Assembly: GCF_024609245.1 (NCBI RefSeq)
Contig: NZ_JANJYH010000005.1
Span: 124,001-188,000 of the forward strand
DNA: 64,000 nt
Source: Haloarchaeobius sp. FL176
GTDB lineage: Archaea > Halobacteriota > Halobacteria > Halobacteriales > Natrialbaceae
Direction: 5' to 3'
The notes under the pieces were generated by a model that was given only the letters and a program-made list of their open reading frames with translations, searched no databases and was not told where the DNA came from. Position numbers and translations under genes: made by a program. This document shows, in pieces, positions 1 to 8,476 of the stretch. Every line of letters begins with the position of its first letter. Positions within the stretch are counted from its first letter, which is position 1.

Positions 1-132
1 CACGGCGTCCTCCGGCCCGTCGGTCTCGTGGACCGCGAAGCCGCGGGCTTCGAGCAGCCGTCGCGCGTAGTCCGCGTGTCCGCCGCCACCGCTGACGGGA
101 TTCAGGATGGCACGCCTGGACCCGACCTGCAT
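1..132 (-). CDS. Diacylglycerol/lipid kinase family protein, N-terminal fragment
   Basis: This gene begins at an ATG at 132 and runs off the left edge in frame, so only the first 44 residues are visible. They show the Asn-Pro-x-Ser-Gly-Gly-Gly phosphate-binding loop (N11-P12, S14-G18) that opens the DAGK/YegS catalytic domain. An alpha helix follows (HADYARRLLEARG), as expected for the first beta-alpha unit of that fold. Family members phosphorylate lipid hydroxyls such as diacylglycerol or sphingoid bases. In archaea the substrate is usually unproven and could be an archaeol precursor. The gene points away from the next gene's promoter, so it is probably separately transcribed. Confidence 0.8.
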   Translation of the reverse strand, partial: MQVGSRRAILNPVSGGGGHADYARRLLEARGFAVHETDGPEDAV

Positions 133-205
133 ACCGGGACGGACGGCCGCCTGCTATTTAAGCACGGGCGGTCGTCGGCTTCCGCGCGGTGCCGACCGCC
201 GGCAA

Positions 206-871
206 TCAGCGCGTCCCGTCGACGCCCGCCTCGCGCTCGAACCGCTCGAAGAACTCCTGCACGAAGCCCCAGCGCTCCGCCCCCAGTCGGCGGCCGGGGT
301 CGGTGTAGAGGGCATCCAGTCGCTCCCGCGTCCAGTGCCGGAGGAGCGAGATGTCGGGGCTGTCCGCGGAGGCCGTCTCCGACCCCGACGCGTCGTCGAT
401 GACGGCGTGTGGCTCACCGTTCCGGCCCGACCGCTCGCCGACGATGCACGCCAGCCGGACGATACCTCGCGCGCCGGCGGCGTCCAGCTTGTCCGCGTCG
501 AACAGCAGTTTGGCCTCGTCGGTCGCCGGCTCGGGTGAGCTGGCCCGGATGCTGTGCGCTCGGATGCAGTGCTCGACGGCGTCGACAGTCGCTGTCGGCA
601 CGCCCTCAGATGCGAGCAGGTCGACGGCCTCGGTCGCGCCCCACGCGTCGTGGTCGTCGATGTCACCGGTGCGTTCCAACGGGCGACCGATGTCGTGGAG
701 CCACGCCGCCGCGGCGAGCACGTCCCGGTCGATTTCGTGGTCGGATTCGTCGGCCAGCCGGAGCGCCACGTCGCGGACGCGTCTCGCGTGGAAGCGGTCG
801 TGTGCGGGGAGCGCTGCGTCGTAGTACGGGAGCGAGAGCTCTCGTGCGAGGGGTCCGAGGTCGGTCGTCAT
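206..871 (-). CDS. HD-domain phosphohydrolase
   Basis: A 221-residue soluble protein of the HD superfamily of metal-dependent phosphohydrolases. The visible metal-site pattern is H28, the H59-D60 doublet within AAWLHDIGR, H101 and H106, then an acidic DADKLDA segment near residues 125-131. This matches small stand-alone HD hydrolases, many annotated as predicted nucleotidases or metal-dependent phosphohydrolases. The substrate cannot be read from sequence. It is divergent from the MFS gene with about 135 bp between starts, so the two may share a promoter region. The start is the ATG at 869-871. Confidence 0.85.
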   Translation of the reverse strand: MTTDLGPLARELSLPYYDAALPAHDRFHARRVRDVALRLADESDHEIDRDVLAAAAWLHDIGRPLERTGDIDDHDAWGATEAVDLLASEGVPTATVDAVEHCIRAHSIRASSPEPATDEAKLLFDADKLDAAGARGIVRLACIVGERSGRNGEPHAVIDDASGSETASADSPDISLLRHWTRERLDALYTDPGRRLGAERWGFVQEFFERFEREAGVDGTR

Positions 872-1005
872 TGGAGGAGGCTGGAGGTCGCCCCGGTGTC
901 GGCATAGGCGTTGTGGAGTCGCCCGCTCGATTCCGGCCGGGACTCGCTGTCCTTGCCAGCGCCCGGATGTTTATGGTCCGCGAGGTGGTCGGAGCACTCG
1001 CTAGC

Positions 1006-2283
1006 ATGGCCCGTAGCATCTGGCGCGACACGACCAGACGTCGGTGGGTCGGCTGGGCGGCGCTCGCCGGCGCGTTCGTCCTCGTCAACTTCCACCGCGT
1101 CTCGACGGCGGTCCTCGCGGACACGCTCAGTCGGGTGTTCGACACCACCGGCGCGGAGCTCGGCCTGCTGCACTCGGCGTTCTTCTACGTCTACGCCCCC
1201 ATGCAGCTGTTCGCGGGCATCCTCGCCGACCGGTGGGGGACGCGTCGCGTCGCGACGGTCGGCTCGGCCGTGATGGGCCTGGGCGTCGTCTGGTTCTCGG
1301 TCAGCGGCACGTACCTCGCGGGGTTCCTCGCCCGGGTGCTCATCGGGCTCGGCGGCGGTGTCATCTACATCGCCACCCTCCGGTACTGCGCGAACTGGTT
1401 CCGGACCGACGAGTTCGCGACCGTGACGGGCCTGACGCTCTCGGCGTCCGCGGTCGGCGGCCTGCTCGCGGCGACGCCGCTGGCCGTCCTCGTCGGCGCT
1501 GCCGGCTGGCGCGACGGTCTGCTGGGCATCGGACTGGTGGGATTCGTGCTCACCGGGGCCGTGTTCCTCCTGGTGCGGGACACGCCGACCGAGGCCGGGC
1601 TGACCCCGGTCGAGGGGACGCCCGACTCCACCGAGCAGTCTCTCTCGGAGGTGTTCGCCGGTGTCAAGACGGTGTTCGACAGGCGCGACACCTGGATCAT
1701 GGGCTGGATGCTCTTCTTCGCCGCGGGAATCAACTTCACCGTCATGGGCCTGTGGGGGGTGCCCTACATCGTACAGGCCTACGACGTGTCCGTCGAGACC
1801 GCGTCGGTGTACACGCTCGTCGGCAACGCCGGCCTGCTGTTCGGCTCGCCCATCCTCGGCTGGCTCTCGGACCGGCTGGACGAGCGGACCGGTATCATCC
1901 TCGTCGCCGCAGTCGTCTACTTCCTCGCGTACACGAGCATCGTCGTCCTCGGGACGCCGCCGCTCTGGTACGTCGGACTCGTGTTCTTCACCGTGATGTT
2001 CCTGCTCGGCGGGTTCACGCTCTCGTACACCGTCATCAAGGAGCGCCACACTGCTGCGCGGTCCGGCACCGCGACGGGCACGATAAACGGGATGAGCTTC
2101 CTCGGCGCGGCGGTCCTGCCCGGGGTCATGGGCGCGTCGCTCGACATCTTCTGGACGGGGGAGACGGTGGCTGGCAGTCGCGTCTACACGCTGTTCGGCT
2201 ACCGCGTGGCGTTCGGCATCGCCGCCGCGAGCGGCCTCGTCGCGCTCGTCTGTGCCGCGTGGCTCCACCGGCGCGCCGGCTGA
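1006..2283 (+). CDS. MFS transporter
   Basis: A 425-residue polytopic membrane protein with about 12 hydrophobic spans. It carries the classic MFS loop 2-3 signature: Leu-Ala-Asp-Arg-Trp-Gly-Thr-Arg-Arg after TM2, with a second copy (LSDRLDERTG) in the C-terminal half. Resemblance is to nitrate/sugar-phosphate/oxalate-type MFS proteins; the substrate is unknown. I chose the ATG at 1006 because a TTTATG element about 35 nt upstream fits a leaderless haloarchaeal start. The open frame extends far upstream, but that part is Arg/Pro-rich and is an antisense shadow of the HD gene. A second in-frame ATG at 970 lies inside the TATA-like element. Confidence 0.85.
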   Translation: MARSIWRDTTRRRWVGWAALAGAFVLVNFHRVSTAVLADTLSRVFDTTGAELGLLHSAFFYVYAPMQLFAGILADRWGTRRVATVGSAVMGLGVVWFSVSGTYLAGFLARVLIGLGGGVIYIATLRYCANWFRTDEFATVTGLTLSASAVGGLLAATPLAVLVGAAGWRDGLLGIGLVGFVLTGAVFLLVRDTPTEAGLTPVEGTPDSTEQSLSEVFAGVKTVFDRRDTWIMGWMLFFAAGINFTVMGLWGVPYIVQAYDVSVETASVYTLVGNAGLLFGSPILGWLSDRLDERTGIILVAAVVYFLAYTSIVVLGTPPLWYVGLVFFTVMFLLGGFTLSYTVIKERHTAARSGTATGTINGMSFLGAAVLPGVMGASLDIFWTGETVAGSRVYTLFGYRVAFGIAAASGLVALVCAAWLHRRAG

Positions 2284-2329
2284 TTGCGTCAAGCAGCACG
2301 AATTTCACGACGCCCGCACATCGTGAGCC

Positions 2330-2743
2330 ATGGCAGGCACTGCCGACACGTACGAGACGACTGTCACCGTCCGGTTCCGCGACCTCGACCCGATGGGGCA
2401 GGTCCACAACAGCGTCGTCCTCCAGTACGTCGAAGAGGCCCGCATCCGCTACTTCCGGGACGTGCTGGACACCGACTTCACCGAGGTCGACGGGGCGGTC
2501 GCTGGCCAGGACATCGACTACCGCGCCCCCATCACCCACGGTGCGTCGGTCACCGTCCGCTACCGGGTCACCGAGATTGGCTCGTCGAGCCTCACGATGG
2601 CGTTCGAGGTCCACGCCGACGACGCGCTCGCCGCCGAGGGCGAGGTCGTCCACGTCGCACTCGACGAATCCGGCACGCCGGCCGCGCTCCCCGAGTCGTG
2701 GGTCGAGAAGGTCCGGGCCTTCGAGGGAATCGACGGCGACTGA
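2330..2743 (+). CDS. Acyl-CoA thioesterase, 4HBT hot-dog family
   Basis: A 137-residue single hot-dog domain of the 4-hydroxybenzoyl-CoA thioesterase/YbgC type. The N-terminal active-site segment reads R-F-R-D-L-D-P-M-G-Q-V-H-N (residues 15-27), followed by the helix containing Y33 and E35-E36. The Asp/His-Asn arrangement is the usual catalytic feature for hydrolysing acyl-CoA thioesters. Substrate chain length cannot be inferred. The gene lies 46 bp after the MFS gene on the same strand, but it has its own TATA-like element (aatttcac) about 30 nt before the ATG, so it is probably transcribed independently. Confidence 0.85.
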   Translation: MAGTADTYETTVTVRFRDLDPMGQVHNSVVLQYVEEARIRYFRDVLDTDFTEVDGAVAGQDIDYRAPITHGASVTVRYRVTEIGSSSLTMAFEVHADDALAAEGEVVHVALDESGTPAALPESWVEKVRAFEGIDGD

Positions 2744-2758
2744 GGACGGAACCGCCCG

Positions 2759-3511
2759 TCAGTCGTCGGCCCAGTCCGCCGAGTTATCGAGCGGCTCGTA
2801 TCCCAGCACCTCTTTCGCGTTCTCCAGCGAGTAGTACTTCCGGTCGTTGTCGGAGATACCGTAGACGATCTCGTAGTCGTAGTCCGCCGTGAGACAGCAG
2901 TCGAACAGGTGCGCACAGTCCCGGTAGGAGAGCCACATCGCCTGCCCGCGCTCGTAGTCCTTCGGCGGGTGATCTCTGGTGAGGTTGCCGATACGGACCG
3001 CGACGAACGAGAGGTCGTGTTCGTCGTGGTAGTAGCGGCCGAGGAGTTCGCCGCTGGCCTTGGAGACGCCGTAGAGGTTGCCCGGTCGCGGCAGCTCGCT
3101 CCCGTCCAGCCGGAAGTCGTCGTGGGAACGGTAGAGGTCCGGCTTGCGCTCTGTCTCGTAGTGCTTGACCGTGTGGTTCGAGGAGGCGAAGACGACGCGT
3201 TCGACGCCGGCGTCGACCGCCGCGGAGAGCACGTTCTGCGTGCCGTCGATGTTGTTGGCGAGGACGCTGTCCCAGGGCGCGGTCTTCCGTGGGTCGCCCG
3301 CGAGGTGGACGACCGCGCCACAGCCCTCGACGGCATCGCGGATGGCGTCCTCGTCGGTCACGTCGGCGACGACGAACTCGCCGGGGAACGCGTCGGGGTC
3401 GGTCGGCGGGTCGCGGTCGATGCACCGCCACTCGTAGTCGTCGGCCAGCTCGTCGAGGATGGCGGTGCCGACGTGGCCGGACGCGCCGGTGAGCAGGACG
3501 GGGTCGTCCAT
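2759..3511 (-). CDS. azf: Extended SDR dehydrogenase, likely NAD-dependent glucose-6-phosphate dehydrogenase (Azf type)
   Basis: A 250-residue Rossmann protein of the extended short-chain dehydrogenase family. The visible features are the N-terminal TGASGHVG dinucleotide loop (8-15), an Asp at residue 32 that favours NAD over NADP, the S110-S111 active-site serines, and the Y147-x3-K151 catalytic pair (YGVSK). Length and overall pattern resemble the Haloferax volcanii archaeal zwischenferment (azf, NAD-dependent G6PDH) and bacterial uronate dehydrogenases. Assignment to azf rests on this resemblance and the haloarchaeal context; a sugar-acid dehydrogenase is the main alternative. A TATA-like tacttactg sits about 30 nt upstream of the ATG at 3511. 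The gene is convergent with the thioesterase. Confidence 0.65.
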   Translation of the reverse strand: MDDPVLLTGASGHVGTAILDELADDYEWRCIDRDPPTDPDAFPGEFVVADVTDEDAIRDAVEGCGAVVHLAGDPRKTAPWDSVLANNIDGTQNVLSAAVDAGVERVVFASSNHTVKHYETERKPDLYRSHDDFRLDGSELPRPGNLYGVSKASGELLGRYYHDEHDLSFVAVRIGNLTRDHPPKDYERGQAMWLSYRDCAHLFDCCLTADYDYEIVYGISDNDRKYYSLENAKEVLGYEPLDNSADWADD

Positions 3512-3565
3512 TCGGTCGGAGGAACGATGGGTGGCAGTAAGTAGGATGTGGTTTGGGCCGGCGGC

Positions 3566-3877
3566 TCAGTCGCCGGTGGTCCAGACGCTCGCGGCGCGCT
3601 CGACTGCTGCGGCGTAGTCACTGATGAGGCGGGCAGGCGCGGCGGCGAGGGTCGCGATGGCGTCGCGGTCGCCGGCGTCGTCGGCGTCACCGTAGGCGCG
3701 GCGGACGGTGAGGGTGTGCTCGCAGTCGGGACAGACGAGGGCGGTGCCCCCGGCGCGGTCGGCACGCACCCAGTCGCCGTCGACCGGGTTCTCGTGGTCG
3801 CAGGACACGCAGAACAGCGTGGCCTTGCGACGTGTGCGTGTGCCGTCGCCGGGTGCGTCGACACGGGGGTTGGTCAT
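3566..3877 (-). CDS. Small zinc-ribbon protein, unknown function
   Basis: A protein of about 103 residues with an N-terminal zinc ribbon. A first Cys pair lies in LFCVSCDHENP and a second in LVCPDCEHTLTVRR, followed by an Ala-rich helical tail. The start was set at the ATG at 3877 because a ttttaccc element lies about 27 nt upstream. The longer frame to 3949 would span this promoter. Its role is unknown; such ribbons bind nucleic acid or partner proteins. It shares a strand with the SDR gene downstream but is probably separately transcribed. Confidence 0.7.
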   Translation of the reverse strand: MTNPRVDAPGDGTRTRRKATLFCVSCDHENPVDGDWVRADRAGGTALVCPDCEHTLTVRRAYGDADDAGDRDAIATLAAAPARLISDYAAAVERAASVWTTGD

Positions 3878-3965
3878 ACACGGATCAAGTGTTTCCAGGG
3901 GTAAAAGCCTCTCTTGCGTGTGTGTACCGATGGCAACTGAGCCGTTCACACCGCTCGGGGCGGGG

Positions 3966-4808
3966 TCACCCGAGCGCGACGTCGAGCGAGAGCATCACGA
4001 GCACGCCGACCATCGTCCCGAGGGTGGCGACGCGCTCGTTCCCGCGGGCGTGGGTCTCGGGGACGATCTCGTCGCTGATGACGAACAGCATCCCGCCCGC
4101 GGCGAAGCCCATCGCGTACGGGAGGATGGGCGCGGCGACGCTCACAGCGAGCGCCCCGAACAGGGCGAGCGGAACCTCCACCAGCCCCGCCCGGATGCCC
4201 GCGAACGCGGCGTAGAATCGCTTGCCGAGCCCGGCGTTGATCGCGGCGACCGACACCGCGAAGCCCTCGGGGATGTTCTGGATGCCGATGGCGAGCATCA
4301 GCGAGATGGCGTTGCCCAGCGCCGACTGCCCGTCGACGGTCGCGGTCGGGTCCAGCGCCGCCGACCCGAGGCCGACCCCGACGGCCAGTCCCTCCGGCAT
4401 GTTGTGCAGCGTGATGGCGACGATGAACAGCAGGACCGAGGCGACCCGTGCGTCGTCGCCACGCCCCTCGTCACGGGTCCGTCCCGTGACGAACACGTGG
4501 ACGTGGGGCACCCACTCGTCCGCCTGGTCCAGCAGGAGCACGCCGAGCCCGAACCCGACGACGACCGGAACGAGGCTCCCCCCTGCGAGCTCGATACCGG
4601 GCAGGATGAGGCTCGTGTAGCTCGCCGACAGCATCACGCCCGCCGCGAATCCGAGCAGCCCGTCGAGCTCTCGCTCCGAGGGGTCGGACCAGACGAACAC
4701 CAGACACGCGCCGAAGAGGTTCATGCCGGCGATGACGAGCCCGCCGACAAGTCCCCAGACCAGCGCGTTCGTCCCGAACAGGTCGACGAACTGGGATCCG
4801 AGGCTCAC
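3966..4808 (-). CDS. ZIP family divalent metal transporter (GufA/ZupT-like)
   Basis: A 280-residue membrane protein with about eight spans. The paired ZIP metal-site motifs are H135-N-M-P-E-G140 in TM4 and Q177-N-I-P-E-G182 in TM5. The His-to-Gln change in the second motif is typical of the GufA branch. A His-containing loop (PHVHVF, about 101-106) follows TM3, where ZIPs usually carry their variable cytoplasmic loop. The family imports Zn2+, Fe2+ or Mn2+ into the cytosol; selectivity is not readable. The start codon is GTG at 4806-4808, with no convincing upstream ATG in frame. Confidence 0.85.
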   Translation of the reverse strand: MSLGSQFVDLFGTNALVWGLVGGLVIAGMNLFGACLVFVWSDPSERELDGLLGFAAGVMLSASYTSLILPGIELAGGSLVPVVVGFGLGVLLLDQADEWVPHVHVFVTGRTRDEGRGDDARVASVLLFIVAITLHNMPEGLAVGVGLGSAALDPTATVDGQSALGNAISLMLAIGIQNIPEGFAVSVAAINAGLGKRFYAAFAGIRAGLVEVPLALFGALAVSVAAPILPYAMGFAAGGMLFVISDEIVPETHARGNERVATLGTMVGVLVMLSLDVALG

Positions 4809-4982
4809 GCCACCCAGCCTCCGTGCTGCATTACCGGGAGCGTTCTCGGGCGTGTGATTTCAGTGTTGCCCCCCGCTAACAGTTGTTTGAATCAGTGCTG
4901 ACGACCCAGAGAGGTCATCCGCAAGAACGACTGAAGTCGAGCCGCTCGCCAGCCGCGCGCTACGGTGGAGAGACGGAGAACC

Positions 4983-5843
4983 CTACTCCCCGGCCGCGTC
5001 CAGCCGCCCCATCTCGTCGGCTGTCAGCTCCAGTGCTGAGGCGGCGACGTTCTCTTCGAGGTGGGCGACGCTGCCGGTGCCGGGAATCGGGAGCGTCACG
5101 TCGGAGTGGCCGAGCAGCCACGCGATGGCGACCTGCTGCTGCGAGGCGTCGTGGGCGTCGGCCACGTCGTCGACGGCCGCAGCCACGTCGTCGTCCAGCT
5201 CACTCGCGCCGAGCGGGTACCACGGGATGAAGCCGACGCCGTGGTCCTCGCAGGCGGCGAGCACGTCGGCCTCCTCGCGGTAGCCGACGTTGAAGCGGTT
5301 CTGGACGGTGGCGATGTCGACGATGTCGAGGGCGGTTTCGAGCTGCTCGACGCTGACGTTGCTCACGCCGACGTGGTCGACGACGCCGTCGTCCTTCAGC
5401 TCTGCGAGCGCGTGCACGGAGTCCTCGAAGGGCGTGTCGGGGTCCGGGCGGTGGTACTGGTAGAGGTCGATACTGTCGACGCCGAGACGGTCGCGGCTGC
5501 AGAGCACGGCGTTCCGGAGGTAGTCCGGGTCGCCGTGAGGGAGCCACTCGCCGTCGCGGTTGCGGAGGAGTCCGCCCTTCGTCGCGACGACGAGGTCGTC
5601 GCGGGTGCAGTCGAGCGCCTCGCCGAGGATGCGCTCGGAGACGCCGGGACCGTAGGAGTCGGCGGTGTCGACGAAGTCCACGTCGAGTTCGACCGCGCGC
5701 TGGGCCACGCGTCGGGCCTCGTCCTCGTCGGCCGGCGACCCGATGATGTCCTCCCCGGTGAGCCGCATCGCACCGAAGCCGAGGCGGTTGACCGTCGTCT
5801 CGCCGTCCAGGTCGAAGGTGTCGGACTGGTTCTGTGTCGCCAT
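4983..5843 (-). CDS. Aldo/keto reductase
   Basis: A 286-residue (beta/alpha)8 oxidoreductase of the AKR superfamily. The catalytic tetrad is visible as D59 and Y64 (DTADSYGPG), K89 (VATKGG) and H131 (QYHR). It should reduce carbonyls with NAD(P)H in the cytosol; the substrate is unknown. A possible nine-residue longer N-terminus starts at 5870, but the ATG at 5843 directly precedes the conserved region. The 174-bp gap between this gene and the ZIP gene shows nothing I can name. Confidence 0.85.
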   Translation of the reverse strand: MATQNQSDTFDLDGETTVNRLGFGAMRLTGEDIIGSPADEDEARRVAQRAVELDVDFVDTADSYGPGVSERILGEALDCTRDDLVVATKGGLLRNRDGEWLPHGDPDYLRNAVLCSRDRLGVDSIDLYQYHRPDPDTPFEDSVHALAELKDDGVVDHVGVSNVSVEQLETALDIVDIATVQNRFNVGYREEADVLAACEDHGVGFIPWYPLGASELDDDVAAAVDDVADAHDASQQQVAIAWLLGHSDVTLPIPGTGSVAHLEENVAASALELTADEMGRLDAAGE

Positions 5844-5921
5844 GGATGAACGTGCAACCGCCGGCCGCAAGAGTGTCGGTGTCCCGGTCGTCCGTGCCGG
5901 GACCGTTCGGGCCGGCTGCCG

Positions 5922-8003
5922 TCAGCGCGCCGCTGCGTCGACCGGGAGCGGACCGGCGGGCCACTCGGCGTCGACGGGCTCGACGGGCCAGACCGGCTCG
6001 TCGGGGGTGGCCGGGCGCGGCTCGGGGAGCGCAGGCCGCTCGACTGGCTCCGTCGGCTGCTCGGAGTCGAGGTGGTCGAAGGGGAGCTCGGAGACGGGCT
6101 CCCACGTCTCCTCGTCGACGACGGTCAGCCCGTCGTTCGAGAAGACGTAGAGGTAGTCACCGACGTAGGCCGCGCGGGTCGCCGGCTCGTCCGTCTCGAC
6201 GAACGCCTGCTGGTTCAGCTCGGTGTCGAACACGTAGCCGCCCCGTTCGGTCGGCAGGAAGAACACCTCGTGGCGCTGGTCGTAGAGGAACGCGTGGTGC
6301 GTCTGTGCGATGGCGGACCAGCGCGCGTCGAGGATGCGCGACTCCGCGACGGTCGGGTTCTCCGGGTCCGACACGTCGAACACCGTCGCTTTTACCTGGC
6401 CGTCCTCCTGGCCGATGCCGAGCACGCGGTCGCCCGAGAGCGGGTGCAGGTACCGCGAGAACCCGGGGAGCTTCAGCTCGCCGGTGATCTCGGGAGTCTC
6501 CGGGTCCGAGAGGTCGAGGACGTAGAACGGGTCGATCTGCCGGAAGGTGACGACGTACGCGGTGTCACCCTCGAAGCGGACCGAGTAGATCTCCTCCGTC
6601 TCGCCCATGTTCCGGGCCGAGCCCTGGACCTCGAGCGAGCCGTCCAGCGTGTAGACGTCGTTCACCGAGGTCGCACCCATCGGGTCGACCGTCGTCGCGA
6701 TGCGCAGGGTGCCCTCGTGCTCGTCGAGCGCCCACTGGTTCAGCGGGCGACCGGGCACCTCGCCGGTCTCGGCGACAGAGAGGGAGTCACCGTCGCGGTC
6801 GATGCGGACGATGCCCGAGCGCAGCAGGTCGCGCTTGCGCTCGTCGACGTACTCCTCGTACCCGGCCCGGAGGTCCGACCGGAGCTGGTCGCGCTCCTCG
6901 GCGGGGTGGCGAGCGAGCCAGTCCTGCACGAGCGTGCGGAGCTCGGTCATCCGGGCGTTCCGGCTGAGGTCGTACGTCGCCAGCTCGTCGAGCCGGTCGT
7001 GGGCCTGCTCGTCGAGCAGCTCGCTGCCCTGCAGGTACGCCTGGTACGTCTCCGCGTAGGGCGTGCGCTGCGTGTAGGTGAGGTACACCGAGTCGTTCGT
7101 GACGTACGTCGCGGAGTGCTGGCGCGTCCCGAGGAACGTCACGCGGTCGTGCTCGTCGCCGGTGTGCGGGTCCATCGAGACGACGGTGTAGGTGACGGAG
7201 GCGTCGGCGTCCGCACCGGGGCGGTACACGTCGGTGCAGACCGTTCCTGGCCGGTCGGCGAACGGCTCGACCGGACACGGGTCGTCGAGCGTGACACCCT
7301 GCTGGAGCACGAGGACGAGCCGACCCTCCGTCATCCGGGCAGTCTGGATGTGCGCGTTCAGGCCGACCGACCACACCTGCTCGGGGTCCTCCCGGTCGGC
7401 GACGTCGTAGCCGACCACGCGGTCGTTCGAGAGGACGACGAGCGTGTCGTTCACGAGCAGGAGCTGGCCAGAGTCGTCGATGCCGCCGACGAGTTCGGGC
7501 GCGGCGGGGTCGCTCGCGTCGAGTATCCTGGTCCGGCCGTAGCCGTCCTCGCGGACGTAGCCGCCGCCCCAGTGCCGCCCGTCAGCGTAGTACAGCGTCC
7601 GTTGGCCGGTCTGGAGCCGGTCCGGCTCGGCGACTCCCTGGACCTGGACGTTCGTGTCGGAGATCCGGGTGTCGCTGCCGCCACCGCCGCTGCCGCCCGC
7701 CCCCTGACTGTTGGTCGCGGCGTCGGCGGTCTCGACGGCGACCTCGCCGTCGTTCTGGAACGTGACCCTGCCGCCGCCGAGGTAGCCACGGCTGTCGCGC
7801 TGTGCCGCGGCGACGTACGCCTCGAATGCCGCATCGGAGTCGAACTGTTCGACCGAGGCCTCGTCGACGACGGTCGGCGGGTCCGTCGTCGGTGGGTCGT
7901 TCGCGTCGGCGGGACTGTCCGTCATGAGTGCGAATGCACCCACGCCGACCACCACCGTCGCGATGGCGGCCAGCAGCACCACGAGCTGGAAAGAACGTCG
8001 CAT
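5922..8003 (-). CDS. Secreted/anchored C-terminal beta-propeller domain protein
   Basis: A 693-residue extracytoplasmic protein. A 25-residue N-terminal hydrophobic segment follows MRRSFQ with no lipobox Cys, so it is likely a signal anchor. A Thr/Pro/Asp-rich spacer, a short Gly-rich run (near residue 100) and many Trp/Asp-bearing beta-repeat units follow (for example YVYDV/DLSDPETPEITGEL and FDVSDPENPTVAE). These match the archaeal 'secreted protein containing C-terminal beta-propeller domain' family. The last ~45 residues are Pro/Glu-rich. The start at 8003 is supported by a minus-strand tttatc element at 8025-8030. The gene is divergent from a UspA gene across a symmetric palindrome, which suggests joint regulation. 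Confidence 0.85.
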   Translation of the reverse strand: MRRSFQLVVLLAAIATVVVGVGAFALMTDSPADANDPPTTDPPTVVDEASVEQFDSDAAFEAYVAAAQRDSRGYLGGGRVTFQNDGEVAVETADAATNSQGAGGSGGGGSDTRISDTNVQVQGVAEPDRLQTGQRTLYYADGRHWGGGYVREDGYGRTRILDASDPAAPELVGGIDDSGQLLLVNDTLVVLSNDRVVGYDVADREDPEQVWSVGLNAHIQTARMTEGRLVLVLQQGVTLDDPCPVEPFADRPGTVCTDVYRPGADADASVTYTVVSMDPHTGDEHDRVTFLGTRQHSATYVTNDSVYLTYTQRTPYAETYQAYLQGSELLDEQAHDRLDELATYDLSRNARMTELRTLVQDWLARHPAEERDQLRSDLRAGYEEYVDERKRDLLRSGIVRIDRDGDSLSVAETGEVPGRPLNQWALDEHEGTLRIATTVDPMGATSVNDVYTLDGSLEVQGSARNMGETEEIYSVRFEGDTAYVVTFRQIDPFYVLDLSDPETPEITGELKLPGFSRYLHPLSGDRVLGIGQEDGQVKATVFDVSDPENPTVAESRILDARWSAIAQTHHAFLYDQRHEVFFLPTERGGYVFDTELNQQAFVETDEPATRAAYVGDYLYVFSNDGLTVVDEETWEPVSELPFDHLDSEQPTEPVERPALPEPRPATPDEPVWPVEPVDAEWPAGPLPVDAAAR

Positions 8004-8043
8004 GCACAGAGCAACGACAGCGGAGATAAAGGCCGTATCGCTG

Positions 8044-8063
8044 GCTGAAACGCCGGTTTCAGC
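8044..8063. promoter_or_regulatory. Palindromic operator candidate between divergent promoters
   Basis: A perfect inverted repeat, GCTGAAAC-GCCG-GTTTCAGC, sits midway between the TATA-like element of the beta-propeller gene (8025-8030, minus) and that of the UspA gene (about 8077-8085, plus). Its edges are about 13 nt from each element. This symmetry suggests a regulator binding as a dimer and acting on both promoters. The regulator is unknown. Confidence 0.55.
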
Positions 8064-8107
8064 TTGCGAGGGCAATCGTTTTCACGGTTCGGGCGGAGTG
8101 GGTGGAT

Positions 8108-8476
8108 ATGAAGGTGCTGCTGGGAATCGACGGGAGCGACGAGTCGATGAAGACGTTGCGCAAGACCATCGACCGTACCCGGGAAGCTGACGACGACCTG
8201 ACGGTCGTCGTCGTCCCGAAGGAGGCCGCAAAGCGCTCGCAGGACGAGATGGCGACCGAGGCCCGCGACCTCGTCACCGAGGCCGGGCTCGACCTCGACG
8301 TTCGCGTCGTCACCGGCGACCCCGGGAGCACGCTCGTCGACATCGCGGAGCGCGAATCGTTCGACCAGCTCGCCATCGGCGGCGGCACGGAGAGCCCGAT
8401 GGGGAAGATACGGCTCGGCCCGATCACCGAGTTCGTCCTGCTCAACGCGAACGTCACCGTGAGGCTCGTCCGATGA
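8108..8476 (+). CDS. Universal stress protein (UspA family)
   Basis: A 122-residue single Usp domain. It starts MKVLLGIDGSDES and ends with the nucleotide-binding type signature Gly-Gly-Gly-x-x-x-x-Pro-Met-Gly-Lys-x-x-x-Gly-Pro, close to the ATP-binding G-x2-G-x9-G-(S/T) pattern. The ATG at 8108 was preferred over the GTG at 8102 because a ttttcac element lies about 27 nt upstream. It overlaps the downstream acetyltransferase by ATGA, so the two form an operon and are probably translationally coupled. Its role in stress is inferred from family knowledge only. Confidence 0.85.
   Translation: MKVLLGIDGSDESMKTLRKTIDRTREADDDLTVVVVPKEAAKRSQDEMATEARDLVTEAGLDLDVRVVTGDPGSTLVDIAERESFDQLAIGGGTESPMGKIRLGPITEFVLLNANVTVRLVR

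Noticed and set aside
409-1005. N-terminal extension of the MFS protein upstream of 1006
   Set aside because: The translation is Arg/Pro-rich antisense to the HD gene, and a TATA-like element lies just upstream of the ATG at 1006.
868-2292. Minus-strand open frame opposite the MFS gene
   Set aside because: The translation is Arg/Glu/Asp-rich without hydrophobic core or motifs. The plus-strand MFS protein has clear membrane spans and signature loops.
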